Assembly: GCA_027575805.1 (NCBI GenBank)
Contig: JANBPU010000047.1
Location: forward strand, 1-64,000
Direction: 5' to 3'
DNA length: 64,000 nt
Source of the DNA: Mycoemilia scoparia
Lineage: Eukaryota > Kickxellomycota > Kickxellomycetes > Kickxellales > Kickxellaceae
Shown: positions 55,301-64,000 of the stretch, piece by piece
How the letters are laid out: each line of letters starts with the position of its first letter
Numbering within the stretch: position 1 is the stretch's first letter
Made by a program: the position numbers and the translations under genes
Notes under the pieces: model-generated
The model's database searches: none
Seen by the model: the letters and a program-made list of their open reading frames with translations, nothing else
Told to the model about the DNA's origin: nothing

Positions 55301-56658
55301 AATTCAGCACGAAGAGCTGCTTCTTTGATGCTCAATCCTTGATCAAACTGGACATCGAAGATACCAGAAATTCGGTCAACAGGGCGGTCATAGTAGAGGA
55401 GAGGAGGAGGGAAGGCAGGAGAACACTGACTACTGGGAATGTGACACGAATCAGCTACAATAGAGGCATGCCTATCCATGATCTTTCCCACATCCTTCAC
55501 ATCGTCCTCCGAAACAAAGTCTTTCCAATCGGTGCTGGCAGGGAAACAGTTGGCAGTGAGATGAAGCACAATGGCAACAACAATCTCCTGGTCCTTGTCT
55601 CCTTTTTTCTTGCACTGGTTAAATCTCGAATCAGCGTCAAGAGCACGACGTAGCTTGAGGATGGGTGTCTTTCCAACGGCATCACGGAATGTTGCCACCT
55701 CCTCAATAAACTGTCCGAAAAGAGAAAGGGCAGCCATGGCTGTAGTCGTATACTTCTTGCGTACAAAAGAGCCCTTGGTTTTGCCCATGGCGAGCAGAAG
55801 GCCGGAGCACAAGCGTCTCATTAGCGCTTCGTCAAGCCCAGGCAGCCTTCCACCCTTAATATATCGTTCCATCTCGTACTGCAGACACGAAAGTACCTCA
55901 CCGAGATCCGCCACAGTATGCATGTCGCTATCCTTTACCCTGTAATCTGAGTCGCTGCTGTCACCACTGGTGCTACTGCGACTACTGTCAACAGAGCTAC
56001 GGCGACTACTGTTGGCTGTAGTATTCTTGCTCCGAAGATGTTTAGTAAATCTTGAGGAGAAATTCGACAGATGTCTACCAGGCTTAGATGACTTTTCGGC
56101 AGACGAAGCTGCGGAGCTGCTACTACTGACAGCACCTACATCTTTCCCCTTTATGGACGGCTTGTCGTTCTGGTTGACATCGGCCTTGTTGTTGGAAATG
56201 CTGGTTGAGACCGAAGAAACAAGAGAAGTAGAGGAAGAGGAAGAGGTGAATGAGGACGGGGGCCAGTGTATTCTGTCAGCCATGCGTTTCCACTGGCGGC
56301 CAATGTTGTGCCCAATACCAGGAGGGCTGGCCATGGCGTCAAATAGGTCGTGGATATATTGCCCGATGCGAGCCTCCACGGCGCCTTTGCTGTCAGGATC
56401 GCATGGTGCACTATCCTGATTGCCGCAAAGGCGATCTCCCTGAATATCTTGGCAGCTGGGGGAGACCGAAACAACCTCTATTTCAGAAGAAGTTGGGGGT
56501 AATTTGGCGGAGACGCCATTACCAACGGTATTAGAGTTGGAATTATCTCTACAAATGGCTCTGCTTGAGCCACTACAACTTGCAGGGTCGCCATCTCCAG
56601 AATCCTGGGAGATAGTCAGGTCATTGGAGTCAGAGAGACCATGGTTGGCTTGTACCAT
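52321..56658 (-). CDS. Type II P-type cation ATPase (ENA/IID-like) with long N-terminal extension
   Basis: A single 1445-codon ORF. About 425 residues of Ser-rich and helical sequence precede the ATPase core, which starts at SGIFDVQFDQGLSIKEAALR. The core has the actuator motif LLTGES near 585, phosphorylation site CSDKTGTLTEGKM with Asp747, KGAPEQIV in the nucleotide domain, and the hinge GDGCNDAPAIKRADVGVAMG near 1098. M4 reads VVPEGLVAV; M6 reads NIIADIPPALSIGVEP followed by RPPRHPKQGIM. A DW pair before M2 and ALSIGVEP point to the fungal Na+/K+ (ENA) side of type II pumps rather than to SERCA or PMR1. Ion specificity is not certain. It would export Na+ or K+ at the plasma membrane or an endomembrane. 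Confidence 0.88.
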   Translation of the reverse strand: MVQANHGLSDSNDLTISQDSGDGDPASCSGSSRAICRDNSNSNTVGNGVSAKLPPTSSEIEVVSVSPSCQDIQGDRLCGNQDSAPCDPDSKGAVEARIGQYIHDLFDAMASPPGIGHNIGRQWKRMADRIHWPPSSFTSSSSSTSLVSSVSTSISNNKADVNQNDKPSIKGKDVGAVSSSSSAASSAEKSSKPGRHLSNFSSRFTKHLRSKNTTANSSRRSSVDSSRSSTSGDSSDSDYRVKDSDMHTVADLGEVLSCLQYEMERYIKGGRLPGLDEALMRRLCSGLLLAMGKTKGSFVRKKYTTTAMAALSLFGQFIEEVATFRDAVGKTPILKLRRALDADSRFNQCKKKGDKDQEIVVAIVLHLTANCFPASTDWKDFVSEDDVKDVGKIMDRHASIVADSCHIPSSQCSPAFPPPLLYYDRPVDRISGIFDVQFDQGLSIKEAALRAEFYGENMLPKPKPISVVRVVWGQLTDFMVLLLFGAIVATGIDKDWKSSIVLAVVILINTIVGSWQEIKAGKAISALGNLVAQEACVLREGTLQTVDASELVPGDVVELNEGDQVPADVRLIECSQFEVIESLLTGESEPVIKKTDALNTPEYKLAIGECTGNAFMSSMVSRGRAKGVVVRTGLKTEIGKISAAVSNSKPKKTPIQRHLQRLGLLLIVLAITMCALIVIIGCIWGRKFSTMFITGLSLAVSVVPEGLVAVTTITMAFGVRRMAQKNALVRVLPSVETLGSVTVICSDKTGTLTEGKMCPSYLVDSTGSEYMFQEATTLDPQKGRISKSVNSNEGSKDFDKEARISGSACASLIICALCNNSNILFDTDEDQWISSGDPTEVALLSAALKGKASRDGWKRLTENPFDSDRKIMSITLELPGSDEVLVLAKGAPEQIVARCSGILSKNPNNLTVMGGQNEDSHRQLSSIVRDADPLTRAESNRIGNDCASLAGRGLRVLGLAAKLYKKPNSHGDDQEGLTVKSVESDLVFAGLIAIRDPVREGVKGSISACHSAGIRVSMITGDHLLTAKAIAMELGIFNPNQLNMSKAVTGEDISLLSEEDLAELDPFPVVFARVSPENKLSIVRALQHKGHQVLFSGDGCNDAPAIKRADVGVAMGQGGSDITKQVAEVVLSDNNFTTITAAIKEGRHIFDNILKFIVYLLSCNTAEVMLFLFTSLINVEMPFTIIMILWANIIADIPPALSIGVEPCEIRIMTRPPRHPKQGIMNRITITVILLQAFFMASITFAVYLIVDTTDIAQYMTLKKFGPDDFNYTPTLVTKVKGGGESNDANPNLHVAAARSVAFGVLTVMQLNQAFLSRSVTESVFKTGITSNKWMIGGVFFSFVMYILGSYTPGWREWLNLVPLAWPAWIAIIIAVIIQIMFSEMVKAFLRRWYIKHPTYGTLEVVGVPDHNNSDDESIASVDYSNEKARVKEDLAEKAGAVSQI

Positions 56659-58381
56659 TAGTTTAGAGAACTGTTTGTAGAAGAGAGGCCTTGGACTTTC
56701 ACAAGTGCTAAAGAAGGTTATAGAGAAACGCGAATGCGTATATGTGGACCAGAAGTCGAATTAGAAGAGATGTGTTTGCTAGAAATCAGAACGCGATCTA
56801 TGGCTTTTCTAAAAATGTAGAAAACCGGCAGACGAAAAAAATAGAGCTTCCAAGGAAGAAATAAATAGGCTGGTAAAGAAGGGTGGAAGGGTGTGCCCAA
56901 TTTATAGCAGAACCCAAGAGCCATTTTGCGACATGGGCAGTAGTATCATCGTACCCATACACACGCTTGCCTGCAAAGGGTGTAATACGCCTATTCAGCA
57001 AAATCCTGCGCATGCTTAATTAAAACAGGAGCCAGTGCTAAGCCCCAAGGAGTTGCATCTATCAGGGAAATAAACCGGAAAAGAAAGCCAGGAAGCTGCT
57101 TGTCACACCATGCATTTCGGTGGACATGGCAAGATATCACACTGCATTTTAAACTTTGAGTGTGTGAGCCCAAGTGTGTCTTCTCATTGCATCGTGCACG
57201 ATCTGTGCTTGTGTGCAGCACCTGGTCGTTTCATCCACTCAACAATTTCGCCTAAAGGAGCGTATATTTCTCCATCTGAGTTCTGGGATCACATCATGTC
57301 CAGTGTGGTAGCTTTTCTAGGTTTATATGCCGCTGATACTGAGAAGCTTAGCACCTTGAAAAATCCATAGCGGCTGACCTCCAAGTATCACGCCAGTCTA
57401 CAAATGTAGCAAATGTGCTGATTATAGCAGGGCTAAAAAGACCCACGCCCGCAATGTTGGAGATGGATAGCCACCAGGCTAGGCAGGACTTCATATAACC
57501 CACTTGGCGTGTCGATCAGTGCGAATCCAAAAAATTAGGAAACAGACACCCGAGTTACAGGTTTCGTCTAAACAAGAACCTTTGTATTTGAGAACCCACC
57601 CCATTTACGGGTAAATCGCTTGGTGGCCACCAGAAGCGCGGGGCGTTTCATGTCTTTTGATATGGCTGAAACATCACACCGCTGTCCAATCCAAATGGCT
57701 CGTATAACAGGCGTGCATTCCATAACTAATGGTTATCACAACATGCTCTTTCGTTTGATTGTGAGATGTCGTGCCTCGTGGCAAAAGAGGAGTGAAATAG
57801 CCAGCTGTTATCGCTAAAAGTAACACCAAGCATGGCTGTTGTAATATTCTAAAGAGGCGTGATAGGATCAGTATACCATACTTCAGGCAATTAATAAGGC
57901 TATATAAAGGCAGTACTGCCACAATTGTTATGAATTATCAGACAGCCACAGCAACGTCATTGCTTTGGCAGACAATCGGCACGACTTTATATGGATACCA
58001 AAATACAAAAATCGTGCTGGGCAAGGAAACGGTTAGTACGCGTATTAATAATAGGGGCACCTTTAGCTCAAAAGAAGGTTTTGAATGAAAAGCCATACAC
58101 GAAAACGCCAGGGGTATTAGTGCCAACAAGGTTATGGTAGACTACGCCACATCTCGGACTCTCTTTTCTGTCTAAAGCTGCACACCATTTCAGATAGACA
58201 CCGCTTCTACTATGTGTATGTGTTTTTTGTGTGCTGGGAGGAATTGTTTTCTGCAATTTAGCTCGAGTAGCGATTGTCTTTTCTCTTTGAGATTGCAATA
58301 TCTGGCCCTAATGGTTTTTTTCTGGCTTAGTGCGCAATTTGGCTCTTCATTATTCGCAAAAACCTCAGCATCCGATTTATA

Positions 58382-58530
58382 TGGCAAGTCCTCCACCAAA
58401 AGGGAACAGCCAAATAGCCTCATAAATTTCCTGTAAACCGGTTCATAAGCTATACATTTTAGCTGGAGTCACAGTGATTATTGTCTGTTATCCGGGGGAG
58501 CACCCTAGTGCCCTTTAGAGAAGACCTTCA
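58382..58530 (+). mobile_element. Family 3 MITE-like element, full copy
   Basis: 149 bp, TGGCAAGTCCTCCACCAAAA to CCTTTAGAGAAGACCTTCA, with TA on both sides. It serves as the reference for the family's orientation. Confidence 0.8.
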
Positions 58531-59766
58531 TATATCTAGACAATCAGCTGAGCCCATACACTCAAAGAGCACGTGTGACCAGTGGTGCCAATGGTATAAT
58601 GTAAATACCATATCAACCCTGTCCGCCACACTTGCATGTCGGATAATTCCAAGATCTAGACACAATAGAAACATTATTATACTGTCTAACACTTATTCAA
58701 GTGCATTGTTGAGATTCATGTCTTTCTATCACTAATAGATAGGCCCAAAAATCCCTATCCTGTACTGCGTGTAAGACTAATCGAAGCCATATAAGCTAAT
58801 ACCCTATAGTCCAACATCAGCTATTCCTGTGGCTCTTACAGCGCAGTCATGCTGATATCACATAAAAAGGAAGCTAATTGGATATCCAGCCATCCAGTCT
58901 CCAAAACATGGTGAAGCGTGCTGTGCTTTATCTCTTGGCGCTGACACCGACCATTGCCAGTGAGGAATGTGCATTGAAGGTTTTTGCTATGGTCGATCAT
59001 TATCCGCGTATATTGGGATACCATCGGCATATTGTCTGGGGTTAGATTTACTTGCTTTAGATGCCTATGCATACTCAACACCTGAACAATATGTTTATGT
59101 ATCCAACGCTTGAATGTACCCTGCCCCTGATACACCATTCGAAGCAGCTGCGCTAGCCATATCCAAGCGAGAACAGATGTAATGGTTCATTTGAATGAGT
59201 TAAACCACCATCTTTGATTCGCTGGGCAGATCAGCCGTTAGCCCTTCTCCGATAATGATAAATAACTCACCTTTTTATCTCATATAAATGCGACACCTTC
59301 TCCCGCTCCGATCCTGCATCACACAACCATATTTTCCTTTTGTTCTTGTTCTCCCCGTTCCTATAGGGTGTAGGGTAACAAAAGGCTTATTAAAGGTGAC
59401 GTATTTAAGAACCTGTTCTCCTACAATTGTCCTTAGTATCTTATACATCCATTGGGTTTTTACAAAAAGCACTTGTCAGGCAAAAGAAACAATGCTGCCT
59501 GTAATCTCTTCAGTGCATGGCCTGCCATACAAAAACAATTGTCTGATTCACATGACTAATTAATGATATTATACTCACATAAATTTATCTGTGATTTACT
59601 TTTTACCAGCTATACTGATATTTGATTCCTGATGTATCCTATCAGCCACATGAATAGACCACACCTTTTTGAAATCTTTTGCACCGTAGTATGTATGCTA
59701 TATTTTAACATTTATAAAAAGTATAAGTCTGATGGTATGGCAAGTAAATAGTCAAAAGTCGCCATA

Positions 59767-59881
59767 TGGGTAGTTATTTTTGAAGGGTGACCATCTACTA
59801 ACAAATGGTGATCACCCATTTGGCTGTAGTTTCCCTTTAATCGTTGGCCACCAAAAGTCACTCTTCAAAAATTATGATCCA
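59767..59881 (-). mobile_element. Family 1 MITE-like element, copy K
   Basis: 115 bp, TGGGTAGTTATTTTTGAAGG to CTTCAAAAATTATGATCCA, with TA on both sides. The interior is the TGGCCACCAAAAG subtype, opposite orientation to copies B and J. Confidence 0.9.
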
Positions 59882-60099
59882 TATTCGGGTCTTGTCAGTG
59901 ACGACATTTTGTTTATTCAGGATAACTAAACGACTATTGCTCCATTCGTAAGAGTATAAGCTTTGGCAGATGATATAAAAGTATGCGGTAACATTTAGAT
60001 AATAAATGTTTTGCAAAATGGCACGGTGGAATTGCCATACCAAGGTTGCCGAATAGCTAAACAAAGCAAAAATATAATTATTAGTGGGAGCTTATCAAA

Positions 60100-60214
60100 T
60101 GGGCAATAATTTTTGAAGGGTAAATTTTGGTGACCAAAGATTATAGGGGCAATCACAGCCAAGTGGATGTCCAGTTTTATTAGTAAACTTTCATCCTTCA
60201 AAAATAATCGCCCA
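60100..60214 (+). mobile_element. Family 1 MITE-like element, copy L
   Basis: 115 bp, TGGGCAATAATTTTTGAAGG to CTTCAAAAATAATCGCCCA. AA precedes and TA follows, so one flank has changed or the repeat is not exact. Confidence 0.88.
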
Positions 60215-61087
60215 TATGGACAAGTCTCACAGCTGGTCGGTCATACATTGCTTGTGGATGAAACCTAGCAAAATAGTTAATAAATAATGTGGCATCTCAG
60301 CCATACTACTTGGTTTGCTTCAGCTTCAGTACCTTTACTTCAATGAATACTCCAACCAATGTTCTGATATATAATTGTTTCAATGAATATTTATAATACT
60401 AGTTTTATTATGTAAAATAATATATATATATCTTCATTTGAAAACTCTAAATAATCTTGTATTTTTTATAGGTTGTAGCAAATCCCCATACTTTCTCTAT
60501 TTATTCTCTAACCCTACTCTCTCTGGCTCTTGTTGTTTTATATCTAATACAAAAGGTATATATAAATCTATGCACTAACATTTATAATTGTATTATATAT
60601 GTACTTTGGTTTTTGGTAATATTTTTGGGGACCCTTTTTGTCTGTTTTGTTGCGAAATAAAGCCGTTTTGACAAAATGTAAAGATAGTAGGTGGTCTAAT
60701 AGTTCAAAAGTTTGAAGGGATATAAACCAAATTTGGACAGCGTCTCTCTATAAGAATTAAGAAAATCTATATGCACACAGTTGGTAAGCCAAAATCTTAT
60801 TCACGAAACTATTATCTAAACCTTTGATGATAGAGCATTTTATTACCCCTTGAGAGGTATCTATATGCCACATACATTAATAATTGTGTTTACCAAAGTT
60901 GTTATCTGAAGCTTTGTAGCTTTAATCATTGAATTTCCCATAATTGGCGCATATTTCCTTTATTATCCAAATAGTGTATAAACCTCACTTTTAAACAAGT
61001 CATGTGCAGCTTTATATAAACTCTCACTTGGCAGTTTTGCAAATCCTAAACCGAGAGTACTGTAATATATAGAGAGAATTAGAAGTA

Positions 61088-63110
61088 ATGAAGGACTGGA
61101 GACAAGATATAATTCAGCAGCTGAGAGCAAGAGATAGTCAAATAGCCTCGGTAGTTAGAGTAGTCAAAACATGTAAGTAAATGTAAGACTCTTGGCTCTT
61201 TGTAAATATCAAAGTAAATCAACAGAAATGCTACAATGATCATTGTAATTTATTTAAAAGACAACAAGTTAGGAGAGAGAGTGGCTCGCTACGCGGACCA
61301 AACCAACCTTTTAGAGAAGAAAACTAGAAAGTTGCAACAAGACCATGAGAAGCTGCTCAAAGATATAGAAAAGGGTGGCGATAGTGGGGCAAGTGCAATA
61401 CCCGTGGCACAGCAGCGCATATCAGACCTAGAGCAAGAAATAAAGGGGCTGAAAAAAGAGCGTAGCGAATTGTATCGTACACAGGGAGTAAACGCGCAAA
61501 GGCTGTTGGATATTAGTGACAAAATGCGTGAACAGGACCATATAATTAACAACCAAAACAATGAGTAAGTTTAAAAATAAGGCTTTGAGATTATGTGTGG
61601 TAGAGCATAAAGCCGCGTTGTCAACTATCTGGTACTAATAGTTGTATGCACTGACGATGATGGAAACACATTTAGGCTGGTGGAGCTTCGAGATGAAATG
61701 CGAAGGTTAGCGAAAAAGGTCCAGGACCAAACAGATTTGCTTCGAGAGAAAGATAATACTATACAAATCCTACAAGATGAAATGACAGCACTGCAGTTGG
61801 AATTGGTTCAGTATGACAAGAAGCTCGAAAATTTGAAGGACGAGAATGACCAGCTTGTTCAAAGATGGATGAAGAAAATGTCGACTGAGGCTGAATACAT
61901 GAATGATGTCAATCTCGAATTACAAAGGTACATAGCAATGACTATAGCTGTAGTGTTAGCAACAAATATTATCAGCAGCAGCTATACTTTGAAAAGTCAT
62001 CAAAATGGACGCTGGTATATGGAAACAATATACTGATCAGCTACAGCTATCACTTGATGATTTTTTGCTTATAGGGCCAGAAGAGCAAGCCTTTTGTCGC
62101 CAAATACTGATATACAGTCGATAGATGGCAATTTCTTTTCAAGTTCAGTCAACAACCCCGCTGTGCTATCAGCTGGTACCCGAAACTCCAGAGTAACTTG
62201 GTCAGCATACCCAAGATCCGTAAAGAAAAGGATTGATGCGAGATCGAGTGAACTTCACACCATGGACATATCAAATGATGGGCATATATTAGCAACAGGT
62301 GGCCAAGAGAAGACTGTAAATCTATATGACTCAATGACTGGTGAAATTGTATATCGACTTAAAGGGTGTTTGAGCTCAGTCAACCATGTCAAAATAAGCT
62401 CAGATAATCGATTGGCCATAGCAGGCTCAAGCGATACCTCGATATATACTTGGGATTTGGCCAGAATGAAACTAAAAGACACGTTGTCGGGCCACATTGG
62501 AAAAGTAACCAGGGTGGCAATCAGTAAAGATTCGTCTAGAATCGTGTCGTGTAGTCAGGACAGAACTATAAAAATATGGGATGTAAAAAAGAATGTCTGT
62601 ACAAAAACTATATTTTCATCTTCATCTTGCACTGACATGTGTCCATTGGACTACAATTGCAATACGATAGTGGCAGGCCATATGGACAATAGCATAAGAT
62701 TCTGGGACACCCAGTCAGGCAATTCAATTCATGAAATACCCCGACTCCACAGACACACAATCACATCAGTCAGTTGCTCTGAGGACGGAAGGTTATTATT
62801 GACAAACTCACGGGATGGCACGCTGAATATAATTGACACACGAACCTATTTGCCAACTGTGACCATGTCAGCCAAAGACTATAAGCCTACAGCCAATTGG
62901 GGACAGGCCAAACTAAGTCCCGATGAGCGATACGTGGCAGCTGGGTCAATGGACGGAAATATCTTCTTTTGGGATTTGGCAAAAAGTGGCAAGTCATCTA
63001 CTATGGTCAAGCTCTATAGCCAAAGCCCGGTTGTTGGATTGTGCTGGCATCCTAATACCACGTTGTTTTATTCGGTAGATGTTAAGGGGAGTATTACAAC
63101 TATGGAGTAG
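61088..63110 (+). CDS. ATG16: Autophagy protein ATG16 with coiled coil and WD40 propeller
   Basis: Four exons: 61088-61172, 61261-61564, 61676-61927 and 62075-63110, all GT-AG with consistent phases (1, 2, 2), giving 558 residues. The N-terminus, with WRQDIIQQLRARDSQI, is the ATG5-binding helix of ATG16 proteins. A coiled coil covers about 30-212 (EKKTRKLQQDHEKLLKDIEK; VELRDEMRRLAKKVQDQ). Seven WD40 repeats fill about 275-558, with markers such as IKIWDVKK, IRFWDTQSG and IFFWDLAKSG. ATG16 with ATG12-ATG5 forms the ligase-like complex that lipidates ATG8 on the phagophore. Budding-yeast Atg16 ends after the coiled coil, while animal ATG16L1 has the propeller, so this fungal gene keeps the longer architecture. 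Confidence 0.92.
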
Positions 63111-63170
63111 TGTGTGTAGAATCGTTTGTTTAATAGTAATATGTTTGCTTTAGTAAATGCTTTTGGAATA

Positions 63171-63285
63171 TGGACAAGTATTTTTGAAGTGTAACCATTT
63201 ACTAGTAATTAGTGGACACATATTTAGCTGCAATATCACCTATAACCATTGACGGACATAAAACACTCTTCAAAACTATGATTCA
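63171..63285 (-). mobile_element. Family 1 MITE-like element, copy M, diverged
   Basis: 115 bp, TGGACAAGTATTTTTGAAG to CTTCAAAACTATGATTCA, with TA on both sides. More substitutions than other copies. Confidence 0.85.
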
Positions 63286-63335
63286 TATGTAAATTGCGTT
63301 TCTTGTTTAATTATTTGAGTAAATAATCTATAATA

Positions 63336-63450
63336 TGGGAGATAATTTTTGAAGGGTGAAAGTTTACTAGTAAAACTGGACATCCATTTGACTGTGATTG
63401 CCCCTATAAACACTAACCACCAAAATTCATCCTTCAAAGATTATTACCCA
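63336..63450 (-). mobile_element. Family 1 MITE-like element, copy N, abutting a start codon
   Basis: 115 bp, TGGGAGATAATTTTTGAAGG to CTTCAAAGATTATTACCCA, with TA on both sides. The right-hand TA plus the next two bases give TATG, the start of the small gene. Confidence 0.9.
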
Positions 63451-63451
63451 T

Positions 63452-63873
63452 ATGTTGGGTCTATTTCACGGAGAGGAATTGGAATCATATTACATTGATG
63501 GACTTAAAATCGATGATGAAAATGAGTTCATACAAAAAATTACCAAAGTTATCGATGAATGCTCCATTGTAAGTGAATAAATTTTCAGAGCTATGTACAC
63601 TATACAGACATAGTTTTTACATAGATACAGACAATCATGTTGATATTAATTAATATTTTCTTCATTGTTGTTCTTTTTAATGTATTATAGCATTTGGTTG
63701 AATTTGATAGTGATGCTATCAATACAAGCCAGATATTAGATTATATGGGGTGTTCTCTGGCAAGCTCGAAGCCCTTTACTCTGGTAATTGGATACTCTGA
63801 AAAGCACTTCTATCTTTTGGAAATCCAAACCACACTTTTTGGCTTGAACCTGCAAAGTACCAATTTTGGCTGA
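63452..63873 (+). CDS. Small two-exon protein (99 aa) between two elements
   Basis: Exon 1 is 63452-63568 and exon 2 is 63691-63873; the intron 63569-63690 runs GTAAGT...TATTATAG in phase 0. The product has 99 residues, is acidic in its first half, and has no recognised domain. Its size and phase-0 intron recall the small genes at 8816 and 10229, but clear sequence similarity is lacking. The ATG overlaps the TA flank of copy N, and copy O begins about 107 bases after the stop. A start upstream of the element, or a truncated older gene, is possible. Confidence 0.45.
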
Positions 63874-63980
63874 GGATTTATCTATAAATTACTTGAAATT
63901 TATAGCTCTGTGATTCAAATTGTCATGAATTTCTTTGTATTCATGCCAAAACAAGCATTACAAAGACACAAAGTATAATA

Positions 63981-64000
63981 TGGGCAATTATTTTTGAAGT
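63981..64000. mobile_element. Family 1 element, copy O, cut by the window edge
   Basis: The first 20 bases (TGGGCAATTATTTTTGAAGT) after a TA match the family 1 left end. The rest lies beyond the window. Confidence 0.75.

Larger units (their letters stand above)
56659..61087. other. 4.4 kb gene-poor interval
   Basis: It separates the divergent ATPase and ATG16 genes. It contains a family 3 element (58382) and two family 1 elements (59767, 60100). Several ORFs of 60-110 codons occur, but none has a domain or a spliced continuation I could find. The last ~700 bases are AT-rich. Confidence 0.45.

Noticed and set aside
58836..59138. Minus-strand ORF of 100 codons
   Set aside because: No domain, no splice continuation and no leader-like upstream sequence.

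Overview
The window reads as nuclear DNA of a fungus, most likely an early-diverging filamentous lineage. The evidence is a Zn2Cys6 regulator with a fungal middle-homology domain, introns of roughly 90-340 bases with GTAAGT/GTATGT-type donors, Ser/Asn/Gln-rich proteins, and an ATG16 that keeps its WD40 half. A Zoopagomycota-like placement is only inference. The DNA is AT-rich. Spliced models were built by hand from donor/acceptor sites, phase and protein homology.

Layout, left to right. 1-15 kb: a 7TM receptor-like ORF cut off near the left edge, a 1653-residue Zn2Cys6 regulator, a cluster of small two-exon genes (two apparent paralogues plus a relic), a nuclear-looking coiled-coil protein, and a complete 7TM receptor paralogous to the first. 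15-36 kb: a UvrD/Srs2-like helicase, diverging from an unusual class V-like myosin without a recognisable cargo domain, then a mitochondrial aconitase and eIF3a. 37-46 kb: a low-complexity gene interrupted by one in-frame TGA, then a long gene-poor, element-rich stretch with one small Q-rich ORF. 46-56.7 kb: an Nbp2/Skb5-like SH3 protein, the Golgi SNARE Gos1 (five exons), a small acidic secreted protein, an unrecognised two-exon gene, and a type II (ENA/IID-like) P-type cation ATPase with a ~425-residue N-terminal extension. 56.7-64 kb: a gene-poor stretch, a four-exon ATG16 with coiled coil and seven WD40 repeats, and a small two-exon gene between two short elements.

The most striking structure outside the genes is a population of 26 short inverted-repeat elements (MITE-like) in three families. 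Family 1 (~115 bp, ends TGGGTAATTATTTTTGAAGG) has 15 copies, family 2 (~130-139 bp, ends TGGTCAAATTTCACTTG) has 6 and family 3 (~128-157 bp, ends TGGCAAGTTCTCCACCAAAA) has 5. All begin TGG or a near variant and are flanked by a 2-bp repeat, usually TA but TT or AA on both sides in several clean copies. They sit between genes and inside two introns, and one ends directly against a start codon.

The genes do not form a pathway cluster. They are an ordinary mix of trafficking (Gos1, myosin), autophagy (ATG16), signalling (7TM receptors, SH3 adaptor), ion homeostasis (ATPase), metabolism (aconitase), translation (eIF3a) and DNA repair (helicase).
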